Source of the DNA: Mycobacterium sp.
GTDB taxonomy: Bacteria; Actinomycetota; Actinomycetes; Mycobacteriales; Mycobacteriaceae
Direction of reading: 5' to 3'
Length of the DNA: 64,000 nt
Assembly: GCA_016197405.1 (NCBI GenBank)
Contig: JACPVR010000022.1
Location: 124,001-188,000, forward strand
The first letter of the stretch is position 1. Each line of letters starts with the position of its first letter. Below are positions 22,928 through 29,775 of this stretch, piece after piece. The notes beneath the pieces were generated by a model that was not told the origin of the DNA, made no database searches, and worked only from the letters and a program-made list of their open reading frames with translations. The position numbers and the translations under genes were made by a program.

Positions 22928-23718
22928 CCAGCAGGCATTCCATCCTGTACAGCTCGCTGCGCGGCGAGACCCTGATACAGGCCCGGCGGCTGCTGCTGCG
23001 CTGGACGCGCGAGCCGGTGGTGCTGGTGCAATCGCTGATCTTCCCGACCTTCCTGCTGATCGTCTACAAGTGGGTGATCGGCAAATCGCTGCTCGAGCTC
23101 ACCGGCGACGACAGCCTCTACGGCTTGGTGCCGATGTGTGCGATAGCCGGTGCGCTGTTCGGGGCGATCGGTACCGGCGCCGCCATCCCCGACGAGCGCG
23201 CCGCCGGCTTGTTGAGCCGGTTGTGGGTCCTGCCGGTGCACCGTGCAAGTGCACTGACCGGACGGTTGCTCGCCGAAGCCGTGCGGGCGTTGGTCGGGTC
23301 GAGCGCCATCGTGATCGTGGGCGTCCTGATGGGTTTTCGGATCAACACCGGCTTGGCGGAGGCGGTGGCATTCGTCTTCGTCCCGGTCGTCTCGGTGCTG
23401 GGATTCACCAGCGTCATCGTCGCGCTCGCGGTGCGGGCGAAGGGCAAGAACATCATCACCGGGTTGTCCACCCTGTGCTTCCTGCTGCTGTTCTTCAACA
23501 CCGGCATGGTGCCCATCGACGTGTTCCCGAACTGGTTGCAGCCGCTGGTCCGGGCGCAGCCGATGTCGCCGGCCATCGAACTGATGCGTGGCCTGGCCGA
23601 CGGCGGTGCCATCCTGTGGCCGCTGGTCCAGACGCTGACGTGGACCGTCGGGCTGGTCGCGGTGTTCGGGCCGATGGCGGTCCACGGGTACAAGGCCGCG
23701 GCGCAATCACCGGCATGA
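22924..23718 (+). CDS. ABC-2 type permease (DrrC-like)
   Basis: A 264-residue membrane protein starting at ATG 22924, where ATG overlaps the previous TGA. It has six hydrophobic segments and the family region LCFLLLFFNTGMVPIDVFPNWLQPLVRAQPMSPAIELMRGLADGG. It pairs with the preceding permease as a heterodimeric channel driven by the DrrA-like ATPase. A copy of the dispersed palindromic element starts 15 bases after its stop codon. Confidence 0.88.
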   Translation: MTSRHSILYSSLRGETLIQARRLLLRWTREPVVLVQSLIFPTFLLIVYKWVIGKSLLELTGDDSLYGLVPMCAIAGALFGAIGTGAAIPDERAAGLLSRLWVLPVHRASALTGRLLAEAVRALVGSSAIVIVGVLMGFRINTGLAEAVAFVFVPVVSVLGFTSVIVALAVRAKGKNIITGLSTLCFLLLFFNTGMVPIDVFPNWLQPLVRAQPMSPAIELMRGLADGGAILWPLVQTLTWTVGLVAVFGPMAVHGYKAAAQSPA

Positions 23719-23732
23719 CCCGGGCGGCGCTG

Positions 23733-23806
23733 CGAGCGTGCACAAAAGACGTCGAGGTGCGGCGTGTCGGTGCGGGGACACGCGCGCTCGCGGACAAGGG
23801 TGGGTG
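23733..23806 (+). repeat. Dispersed palindromic element, copy A
   Basis: Begins CGAGCGTGC, contains GGCGTGTC and GGGGACACGC, ends GCGCTCGCGG and continues into a purine tail. It is the most diverged of the five copies (CACAAA for CGCAGA, CGCGCG for CGCACG). It lies 14 bases after the permease stop, and its G-rich tail (GGTGGGTGAG) supplies the likely ribosome site of the next gene at 23809. Confidence 0.75.
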
Positions 23807-23808
23807 AG

Positions 23809-24195
23809 ATGGAGGTACTGGCCAGCCGGATGTTGTTCCGGCCACGCGACTACCAGCGGTCGGTGCGTTTCTACCGCGACGAGATCGGGTTGGCGATCGC
23901 CCGGGAGTATGCCGGTGGCACCGAATTCTTCGCCGGACAATCCGTCATCGAGCTGGCCGGCCACGGCACCCCCGCCGCGGGCAGCCCGCCCTTCCCCGGC
24001 GCGCTCTGGCTTCAGGTACGCGATATCTACGCCATCCAAACCGAATTGGAATCCCGCGGCGTGGTCATCGCCCGGCCGGCCCGTCGCGAGCCATGGGGGT
24101 TACACGAGATGCACGTCAGCGATCCGGACGGCGTCACGCTGATCTTCGTGCAGGTACCCGAGGATCATCCGCTGCGCCGCGACAATCGGGACTAG
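23809..24195 (+). CDS. Glyoxalase/VOC-fold protein (Rv0546c-like)
   Basis: A 128-residue vicinal-oxygen-chelate protein starting at ATG 23809: EVLASRMLFRPRDYQRSVRFYRDEIGLAI, then GALWLQVRDIYAIQTELESRGV and EPWGLHEMHVSDPDGVTLIFVQVPEDHPL. The HxH/E metal positions include His near 101 and Glu near the C-terminal strand, but I cannot tell whether it is a lyase or binding protein. It is the equivalent of Rv0546c and is convergent with the DUF3349 gene, 3 bases apart. Confidence 0.87.
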   Translation: MEVLASRMLFRPRDYQRSVRFYRDEIGLAIAREYAGGTEFFAGQSVIELAGHGTPAAGSPPFPGALWLQVRDIYAIQTELESRGVVIARPARREPWGLHEMHVSDPDGVTLIFVQVPEDHPLRRDNRD

Positions 24196-24198
24196 CAG

Positions 24199-24507
24199 CT
24201 AGCGGACGGGGCCGGCCAGCGGCCAACCCACTGACGCCAGCCGCGCCGCAACCTGGTGCATCTCTTCGGGATTGGGTTCCTTCTCGGCAACCTCGCGAAT
24301 GGCATCCCGGATCTGCTCGGCGCTGACCGGGCTGTCCGGATCACCCTGACGCAGCAGCGCCCAGGTGGCCTGAACCACTTCGTCCTCGGTCAGGGTGCGG
24401 GCCAGCAAGGCCAGCAGCGGGAAGTAGTCCTTGGGCGGAACACCCTGCGGGTAACCCTCGTGCAGCCAGTTCAGGATCGGATCGAGTGCGCTCTGATTTT
24501 GCGTCAT
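24199..24507 (-). CDS. DUF3349 protein (paralogue 1)
   Basis: A 102-residue acidic helical protein: LDPILNWLHEGYPQGVPPKDYFPLLALLARTLTEDEVVQATWALL. DUF3349 folds as a small helical bundle of unknown function and is found in mycobacteria (Rv0543c). It is the last gene of a leftward run behind pitA and a small membrane protein, spaced 8 bases from the latter. A second DUF3349 gene lies on the other side of pitA at 26329, sharing GYPxGVPxxDYxPLLALL. Confidence 0.87.
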   Translation of the reverse strand: MTQNQSALDPILNWLHEGYPQGVPPKDYFPLLALLARTLTEDEVVQATWALLRQGDPDSPVSAEQIRDAIREVAEKEPNPEEMHQVAARLASVGWPLAGPVR

Positions 24508-24515
24508 CTCTCAGC

Positions 24516-24797
24516 TCACTTGGGAAGGAAGGGAACGGGATTGAAGCCGAAGTGGTGAATGATGGTCGCCTTGGTGATGTAGAGGATCGCGATCACGATG
24601 ACGGCGGCGACCAGTGTGAAGAGCAGCAGCCCCACGGCTTTGAGCGCCGGGTTCGGTGCGGTGGTGGTGCCGTCGGCGTCCGCGCCGCCGGCACCCTTGG
24701 AGAAGGCGACCAATCCGACCGCGAACACCGCGGGCAGCCCGGCACCGAGGATCAGTCCCACGGCGAGCACCTTGAGAATCGCTTCTAGGTAATGCAT
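24516..24797 (-). CDS. Small two-helix membrane protein (Rv0544c-like)
   Basis: A 93-residue protein with two hydrophobic helices (about 6-30 and 52-76) around a Gly/Ala/Asp-rich loop, ending HHFGFNPVPFLPK. It matches Rv0544c by position and pattern, directly downstream of pitA (39 bases) on the same strand. It might be an accessory of the phosphate transporter; this is inferred only from conserved neighbourhood. Confidence 0.8.
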   Translation of the reverse strand: MHYLEAILKVLAVGLILGAGLPAVFAVGLVAFSKGAGGADADGTTTAPNPALKAVGLLLFTLVAAVIVIAILYITKATIIHHFGFNPVPFLPK

Positions 24798-24836
24798 CTT
24801 CGTAAGTTCCTTATCGTCGTCAGGAGTTGATCGGGA

Positions 24837-26081
24837 TCAGACCGACGCGGTGGGCTTGGCCACCTTGGACTCACGCACCTCGGCGGGAACCACGGAGTTC
24901 GTCGACTCGTCCCAATCGGCGTTGACGTTGCTGTGGTCCACCTTCTGCTGCTGGGCGCGCCAGTACATGTAGCCCGACAGCCCGACCAGGATCAGGAAGA
25001 TGACACCGTCGCCCACCAGCTGCGAACCGGTCGCGGACTTCAGTCCGTAGGACAGCCAGTACGACAGGGCACCGACGATGCCGGCGGCGGGCAACGTGAT
25101 GAGCCAGGCCATGGCCATCCGGCCGGCGACGGCCCAGCGGACCTCCGCACCCGGCTTGCCGACACCGCTACCGAGGATCGAGCCGGTGGCGACGTGGGTG
25201 GTGGACAGCGCCATACCGGCGGCGCTGGAGCTCAGGATGATGGCGGCCGAGGAAGCTTCGGCGGCCAGGCCCTGCGGCGACTCGATCTCGACCAAACCCT
25301 TGCCCAGCGTGCGGATCACGCGCCAGCCACCGATGTAGGTGCCGAGGCCGATCGCCAGTGCGCAGCTGAAGATGATCCAGAACGGCAGGCCGTCCTTCTT
25401 CACATCGCCGGTCAGGTGACCGGTGGTGATCAGGGCCAGTGCGATGACGCCCATCGTCTTCTGCGCGTCGTTGGTGCCGTGCGACAGCGCGACCAGCGAG
25501 GCCGTCGCGATCTGGCCCCAGCGGAAGCCGTCCTCGCGACGCTTCTTCACCACGTTGCGGCTGATCCGGTAGACCAGCCAGGTGCCGCAGGCCGCGACCA
25601 GGCCGGCGATGAAGGGAGCGGCCAGCGCCGGGATGAGCACCTTCTGGATGACGCCGGACCAGTTCACCCCGGACATACCCAGAGCGGCCAGGCCGGCACC
25701 GATGAGCCCACCGAACAGCGCATGCGAGGAGCTGGACGGGATGCCGAACAGCCAGGTGAGCAGGTTCCAGAGGATGCCGCCGATCAGGCCGGCGAAGATG
25801 ATGGTCAGACCCATCGAGGCGTCGATACCCGAGAGCAGGTGCCCGGTTTTGGCGTCCTGCACCTTGAGCACCGAGGTGGTGACGGTGACGGCGACCTCGA
25901 CCGAGAGGAATGCGCCGACGAGGTTGAGGACGCCGGCCAGCAGCACCGCGACCTTCGGCTTCAGCGCACCGGTGGCGATCGAGGTCGCCATCGCGTTTCC
26001 GGTGTCGTGGAATCCGTTGGTGAAGTCGAAAGCCAGTGCTGTTCCGATCAGCAGCACCAGGATGATCATCTCTGCGCTCAT
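24837..26081 (-). CDS. pitA: PitA low-affinity inorganic phosphate transporter
   Basis: A 414-residue transporter of the Pit/PHO4 family (metal-phosphate:H+ symport). Both signature repeats are visible: DFTNGFHDTGNAMATSIATGAL near the start and LVALSHGTNDAQKTMGVIAL in the second half; SSSSHALFGGLIGAGLA is the conserved intramembrane turn. About 10-11 membrane helices. Equivalent of Rv0545c. An imperfect palindrome (26108-26138) lies 27 bases upstream of the ATG, a candidate operator. Confidence 0.95.
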   Translation of the reverse strand: MSAEMIILVLLIGTALAFDFTNGFHDTGNAMATSIATGALKPKVAVLLAGVLNLVGAFLSVEVAVTVTTSVLKVQDAKTGHLLSGIDASMGLTIIFAGLIGGILWNLLTWLFGIPSSSSHALFGGLIGAGLAALGMSGVNWSGVIQKVLIPALAAPFIAGLVAACGTWLVYRISRNVVKKRREDGFRWGQIATASLVALSHGTNDAQKTMGVIALALITTGHLTGDVKKDGLPFWIIFSCALAIGLGTYIGGWRVIRTLGKGLVEIESPQGLAAEASSAAIILSSSAAGMALSTTHVATGSILGSGVGKPGAEVRWAVAGRMAMAWLITLPAAGIVGALSYWLSYGLKSATGSQLVGDGVIFLILVGLSGYMYWRAQQQKVDHSNVNADWDESTNSVVPAEVRESKVAKPTASV

Positions 26082-26107
26082 GGCGCTAATTCTGGGGCTA
26101 ATCGATG

Positions 26108-26138
26108 GGTTTTACCTAACTACGCTTAGGGTAAAACC
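26108..26138. promoter_or_regulatory. Palindrome upstream of pitA
   Basis: GGTTTTACC (26108-26116) and GGTAAAACC (26130-26138) are perfect 9-base inverted arms around 13 bases; the inner CCTAA/TTAGG extends the pairing to 12 with a one-base bulge. It lies in the 247-base region between divergent pitA and the second DUF3349 gene. The AT-rich core stands out from the GC-rich background. It could be a repressor site or an RNA hairpin in the pitA leader. Confidence 0.5.
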
Positions 26139-26328
26139 TGTGCGTTGAGCAGGCAGTTCATCGGTCGGCGCAATGAGTTCATCTGCTGTTCACATTGCGG
26201 CACCGCAGTGTTTGCTCACCGCGGCCCGCAGCGGTGCGTGAGCACCCGCGAGTGCGGTGCCATTACGATCAACTCGTCGTCATATACGAGCCGGCCGGGG
26301 GGCCGGGTCGAGGGTGGAGGATCCAATC

Positions 26329-26646
26329 GTGAACCGATTCCTCAACACCATCGTGTCGTGGTTGCGCGCCGGCTATCCCGATGGTGTTCCGCAGAACGAC
26401 TACCTGCCGCTGCTGGCGCTGTTGTCCCGCCGCCTGACCGCCGACGAGGTCAAGGCCGTCGCCCGGGAGCTGATGAGCCGACCCGACTTCGACGAGATCG
26501 ACATCGCCGCCGAGATCATCCGGATCACCGACGAACTTCCCACCTCCGACGATGTCGAACGGGTGCGGGAACGTCTGGCCGCGAAGGGCTGGCCCCTCGA
26601 CGATCCGCGGGACGAATCCTCCTCAAGTAACGGAGCCGGCGAATAG
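26329..26646 (+). CDS. DUF3349 protein (paralogue 2)
   Basis: A 105-residue protein beginning at GTG 26329 after GGGTGGAGG: NRFLNTIVSWLRAGYPDGVPQNDYLPLLALLSRRLTADEVKAVARELM. It shares the DUF3349 core with the gene at 24199. This copy, directly before menE as Rv0543c is before Rv0542c, looks like the orthologue; the other is probably a lineage-specific duplicate. Its TAG stop overlaps the AUA codon that may start menE. Confidence 0.87.
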   Translation: MNRFLNTIVSWLRAGYPDGVPQNDYLPLLALLSRRLTADEVKAVARELMSRPDFDEIDIAAEIIRITDELPTSDDVERVRERLAAKGWPLDDPRDESSSSNGAGE

Positions 26647-27800
26647 CCACGCTGCGCGCACTCGTCGTCCCACCCGGCCCGTCGGCCCTGTCGATGCTGC
26701 CCGCCATCGAAGCGCTGCTCGACGGCCGCAGTGGTCCGGTACTGCCGATGCCCGGCGCCGACTTTCGCCAATCAGACCTGCTCACAACATCTTTGCGGGT
26801 CGGCGAGGAGATCGACGACGATACCGCCCTGGTGGTCGCGACATCGGGGACCACCGGCATACCCAAGGGCGCAGTGCTTTCGGCGCCGGCTCTGATCGCC
26901 AGCGCTTCGGCCACCCATGACCGGCTCGACGGCCCCGGCACCTGGCTGCTGGCGCTACCGGCCTATCACATCGCCGGGTTGCAGGTGCTGGTCCGCAGCG
27001 TGCAGGCCGGGACGGTGCCGATCGAACTCGACGTGTCGAACGGTTTCGATCCGGCCGACCTGCCCGGCGCGGTCGCGGCGATGGGCTCCGGCCGCCGGTA
27101 TGCGTCACTGGTGGCGGCGCAGCTGGCCAAAGCACTGGGCGATGCGGCCGCGACGGCGGCGCTGGCCGAACTCGACGCCGTCCTGCTCGGCGGCGGGCCC
27201 GCTCCCCTGCCGGTTCTGCAGCGTGCCGCCGCGGCCGGCATCACGGTGGTGCGCACCTACGGGATGAGCGAAACCGCAGGCGGTTGCGTCTACGACGGGA
27301 TACCGCTCGACGGTGTCGCGGTGCGTATCGACGACGAGGCCGGCGGCCGGGTGGTGCTGGGCGGTGCAACCCTGGCCAACGGTTATCGCAATGTGCCACA
27401 ACCGGATCCGTTCGCCGAGCCCGGCTGGTTCGTCACCGATGACGTCGGCAGGCTCGATGATTCCGGCGTACTGCAGATCCTGGGCCGCGTCGACGATGCG
27501 ATCAGCACCGGCGGACTCACGGTGCTGCCGCAGCTGGTGGAGGCCGCGCTGGCCACCCATCCGGCGGTCGGCGAATGCGCCGTCTTCGGTGTCGCCGACG
27601 ACCGCCTCGGTCAACGCGTGGTTGCGGCGCTGGTGCTGACACCGGGGGTGCCCGCGCCGGCGCTGGCCGAACTGCGTGACCACGTCGGACAGTCACTGCC
27701 CGCCACCGCGGCGCCGCGCGAGATCCACGTCGTCGACGAGCTGCCTCGCCGCGGTATCGGCAAGATCGACCGCCGCGCCCTGACGACCCGCTTCACCTGA
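26643..27800 (+). CDS. menE: MenE, o-succinylbenzoate-CoA ligase (start uncertain)
   Basis: ANL-superfamily ligase forming o-succinylbenzoyl-CoA for MenB. A3 motif VVATSGTTGIPKGAVL, VLLGGGPAPLPVLQRA, TYGMSETAGGCVYDG, WFVTDDVGRLDDSGVLQILGRVDDAISTGG and C-terminal LPRRGIGKIDRRAL are clear. About 370-385 residues, the short MenE form. The start is unresolved: ATG 26694 lacks a ribosome site, and the conserved-looking LRALVVPPGPSALS lies before it. The frame upstream, open back to a TAA at 26631, has no ATG, GTG or TTG. The AUA at 26643 overlaps the upstream TAG and has GGAG 7 bases before it; CTG 26652 is another option. Coordinates show the longest supported form. Confidence 0.85.
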   Translation: MATLRALVVPPGPSALSMLPAIEALLDGRSGPVLPMPGADFRQSDLLTTSLRVGEEIDDDTALVVATSGTTGIPKGAVLSAPALIASASATHDRLDGPGTWLLALPAYHIAGLQVLVRSVQAGTVPIELDVSNGFDPADLPGAVAAMGSGRRYASLVAAQLAKALGDAAATAALAELDAVLLGGGPAPLPVLQRAAAAGITVVRTYGMSETAGGCVYDGIPLDGVAVRIDDEAGGRVVLGGATLANGYRNVPQPDPFAEPGWFVTDDVGRLDDSGVLQILGRVDDAISTGGLTVLPQLVEAALATHPAVGECAVFGVADDRLGQRVVAALVLTPGVPAPALAELRDHVGQSLPATAAPREIHVVDELPRRGIGKIDRRALTTRFT

Positions 27801-27802
27801 GC

Positions 27803-27883
27803 CCTCCCCCTTCCCTTTCTTGCCGCGAGCGTGCGTGTCCCCGCTCGACACGCCGCGAACATCTCGTAATCTGCGCACCCTCG
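27803..27883 (-). repeat. Dispersed palindromic element, copy B
   Basis: Reverse-oriented copy. Read on the minus strand it begins CGAGGGTGCGCAGA, contains CGCGGCGTGTC and GGGGACACGCACGCTCGCGG, and ends in a purine tail AAGAAAGGGAAGGGGGAGGG. The tail starts 2 bases after the menE stop. It fills most of the gap to the PPOX gene. Confidence 0.85.
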
Positions 27884-27933
27884 TGGCCGCAGGGACACGC
27901 CACCGCGCCGTCGGCGCCGGGCATGATGGGGTG

Positions 27934-28548
27934 ATGCGCCGCGAAGTGAATACGGTCAGCGAGCTGCGCGCCATCGTCGGCGAGCCCTCCGAGGGCGTCG
28001 CCAAGAAGGTGGGCACCAGGCTGGCACCCATCCATCAGGACTGGCTGGCCCACTCACCGCTCGGGTTCGTCGCCACCTTCGACGCCGACGGTAACGTCGA
28101 CGTCTCGCCCAAAGGCGATCCGCCGGGTTTCGTCCACCTCATCGACGATGTCACCATCGCGATCCCGGAACGCCCCGGCAACAAACGCGTCGACGGCTAT
28201 CTCAACGTCCTGCAGCGACCGCGCGTCGGGACGCTGTTCCTGATACCCGGACGCGGTGACACCCTGCGGATCAACGGCAGCGCGAAGATCATCGCCGACG
28301 CCGACTACTTCGACGCCATGGCGGTGGCGGGTAAGCGACCGATCCTGGCGCTGGAGATCAGCGTGGAGGAGGTTTTCTTCCACTGCGCCAAGGCTTTTCT
28401 GCGTTCGGATGCCTGGAAGCCGGAGAGCTGGAATCCCACCGCGCTGCCCAGCGTCGCCCAGATGGCGCATGCGGTCCTCAAGGGCATGAGCCTTGCCGAT
28501 CTGGAACGCCAGTTCGACGAGGAGAACATGCGCAGCCAGCTGTACTGA
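27934..28548 (+). CDS. PPOX-fold FMN-binding protein (MSMEG_1061-like)
   Basis: A 204-residue pyridoxamine-5'-phosphate-oxidase-fold protein: IHQDWLAHSPLGFVATFDADGNVDVSPKGDPPGFVHLID, IPERPGNKRVDGYLNVLQRPRVGTLFLIPGRGDTLRINGSAKII and VFFHCAKAFLRSDAWKPE. The GNKRxDGYLN stretch is the FMN-phosphate region of this subfamily. Flavin reductase or oxidase role unknown. ATG 27934 is preceded by an in-frame GTG at 27931. It is flanked on both sides by copies of the dispersed element. Confidence 0.87.
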   Translation: MRREVNTVSELRAIVGEPSEGVAKKVGTRLAPIHQDWLAHSPLGFVATFDADGNVDVSPKGDPPGFVHLIDDVTIAIPERPGNKRVDGYLNVLQRPRVGTLFLIPGRGDTLRINGSAKIIADADYFDAMAVAGKRPILALEISVEEVFFHCAKAFLRSDAWKPESWNPTALPSVAQMAHAVLKGMSLADLERQFDEENMRSQLY

Positions 28549-28555
28549 CCGGGCA

Positions 28556-28640
28556 CGAGCGTGCGCAGAGCACGCGAACTCGGCGGCGTGTCTGGCGGGG
28601 ACACGCACGCTCGCGGCAAGAGAAGGAAAGAAGGGAGAGG
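28556..28640 (+). repeat. Dispersed palindromic element, copy C
   Basis: CGAGCGTGCGCAGA starts 8 bases after the PPOX stop. GGCGGCGTGTC and GGGGACACGC form the inner hairpin and CGCACGCTCGCGG closes the outer one. The tail is AAGAGAAGGAAAGAAGGG. It separates the PPOX gene from the convergent azlD gene and could serve as a terminator. Confidence 0.87.
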
Positions 28641-28646
28641 GGTGGG

Positions 28647-28973
28647 TCAGGGCCATACCGACATCAGGGTCACATAGGCCCCGGTGCCGACCAGGATGGA
28701 CAGCATCGCCTGCCCCCGCCACACATGCAGCCCGGCGGTCAGCAGCACTCCGACGACCAGCCAGAGCAGCTGGCGCGCAGTACCGCTCGGCGCCCCGTGC
28801 AGGGTGTAGATCATCAGCATGACCATCACCCCGACGGGCATGTGCACGCTCAGATACCGCACCGCCGTGCTGTGCCGCATCGGTGCGAGCACCGCGAACG
28901 GCAGCGCTCGTACCGCCCAGGTCACCGCGGCCGCGACGACGACCAGTAGTGCGATGTAGCCGTCAGATCCCAT
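28647..28973 (-). CDS. azlD: AzlD-like branched-chain amino acid exporter subunit
   Basis: A 108-residue protein with four hydrophobic helices: AVTWAVRALPFAVLAPMRHSTAVRYLSVHMPVGVMVMLMIYTL is the AzlD signature. It forms the small subunit of an AzlCD/BrnFE-type exporter of branched-chain amino acids. It overlaps azlC by 11 bases. Confidence 0.88.
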   Translation of the reverse strand: MGSDGYIALLVVVAAAVTWAVRALPFAVLAPMRHSTAVRYLSVHMPVGVMVMLMIYTLHGAPSGTARQLLWLVVGVLLTAGLHVWRGQAMLSILVGTGAYVTLMSVWP

Positions 28974-29670
28974 CGCCGCGCCGTTCGATGACCAAGCGCA
29001 CCAGCAGTATTGCGGTGAAAGCGGCGAACGCGCACACCAGCAGCTGCCCCGGCGCCACCAGCCAACCGCCGACCGCGCACGCCACTGCGATCACCAACGT
29101 CAGCCGGTCGGGGCGCTGCCGGTAGGCGTCGATCGCCAATACGATGAAAAGCGCCGTCAGCGCGAAGTCCAGTCCCTTGAGTCTCTCTATCGGCAACGCC
29201 TCACCCACCAGGCCTCCCAGCGTCGCGCCGACAACCCACAGACCATGAAAACAGGCCTGCATCAACAGGATCGGGCGAGTGGTCCAGCCCTGCGCCTCCG
29301 GACTGACCGCCACGGCGTACGCCTCGTCCGAGAGCGTGTAGGTGCTGTAGGCCTTGGCGAGCACACCGTCGACCCGATGCAACGGAAACGACAACGCGTA
29401 GAACATATGCCGCGAGTTGACGATGAACGTCGTCAGCGCCACGGCGGCCACCGGTGCGGCCGCGGCGGCCAACCCGACCATCAGGAACTCCAGCGAGCCG
29501 GCGTAGATCACCGCGGCGAACACCGGGGCCCACCACCACGCCAGACCGGCGTGCACCACCAACAGCCCCAACGCCATCCCGAGCGGGATGAACGCCAGAC
29601 CGATGGGCGCCGACAGTTCGGCCACCCGGCGCAGCGAGTGATCGGGACCGGGCTCGGAGGGAGGCGACAT
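28963..29670 (-). CDS. azlC: AzlC-like branched-chain amino acid exporter subunit
   Basis: A 235-residue membrane protein: AELSAPIGLAFIPLGMALGLLVVHAGLAWWWAPVFAAVIYAGSLEFL, NSRHMFYALSFPLHRV and YTLSDEAYAV match AzlC. It exports valine, leucine or isoleucine with AzlD; substrate range is inferred. Starts at ATG 29670 with GGAGGGAGG in front. The frame continues far upstream but without family support. Confidence 0.9.
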   Translation of the reverse strand: MSPPSEPGPDHSLRRVAELSAPIGLAFIPLGMALGLLVVHAGLAWWWAPVFAAVIYAGSLEFLMVGLAAAAAPVAAVALTTFIVNSRHMFYALSFPLHRVDGVLAKAYSTYTLSDEAYAVAVSPEAQGWTTRPILLMQACFHGLWVVGATLGGLVGEALPIERLKGLDFALTALFIVLAIDAYRQRPDRLTLVIAVACAVGGWLVAPGQLLVCAFAAFTAILLVRLVIERRGDGI

Positions 29671-29775
29671 GGCAGTCAGTGTCCTACGACGCGGCGGCAC
29701 CGCCGGCGAACACGTCACCGAATCGTCAGGAGCTGCCTCCTCACCAGGAGGACCTGTCGCCATACAGTGGCGGTG

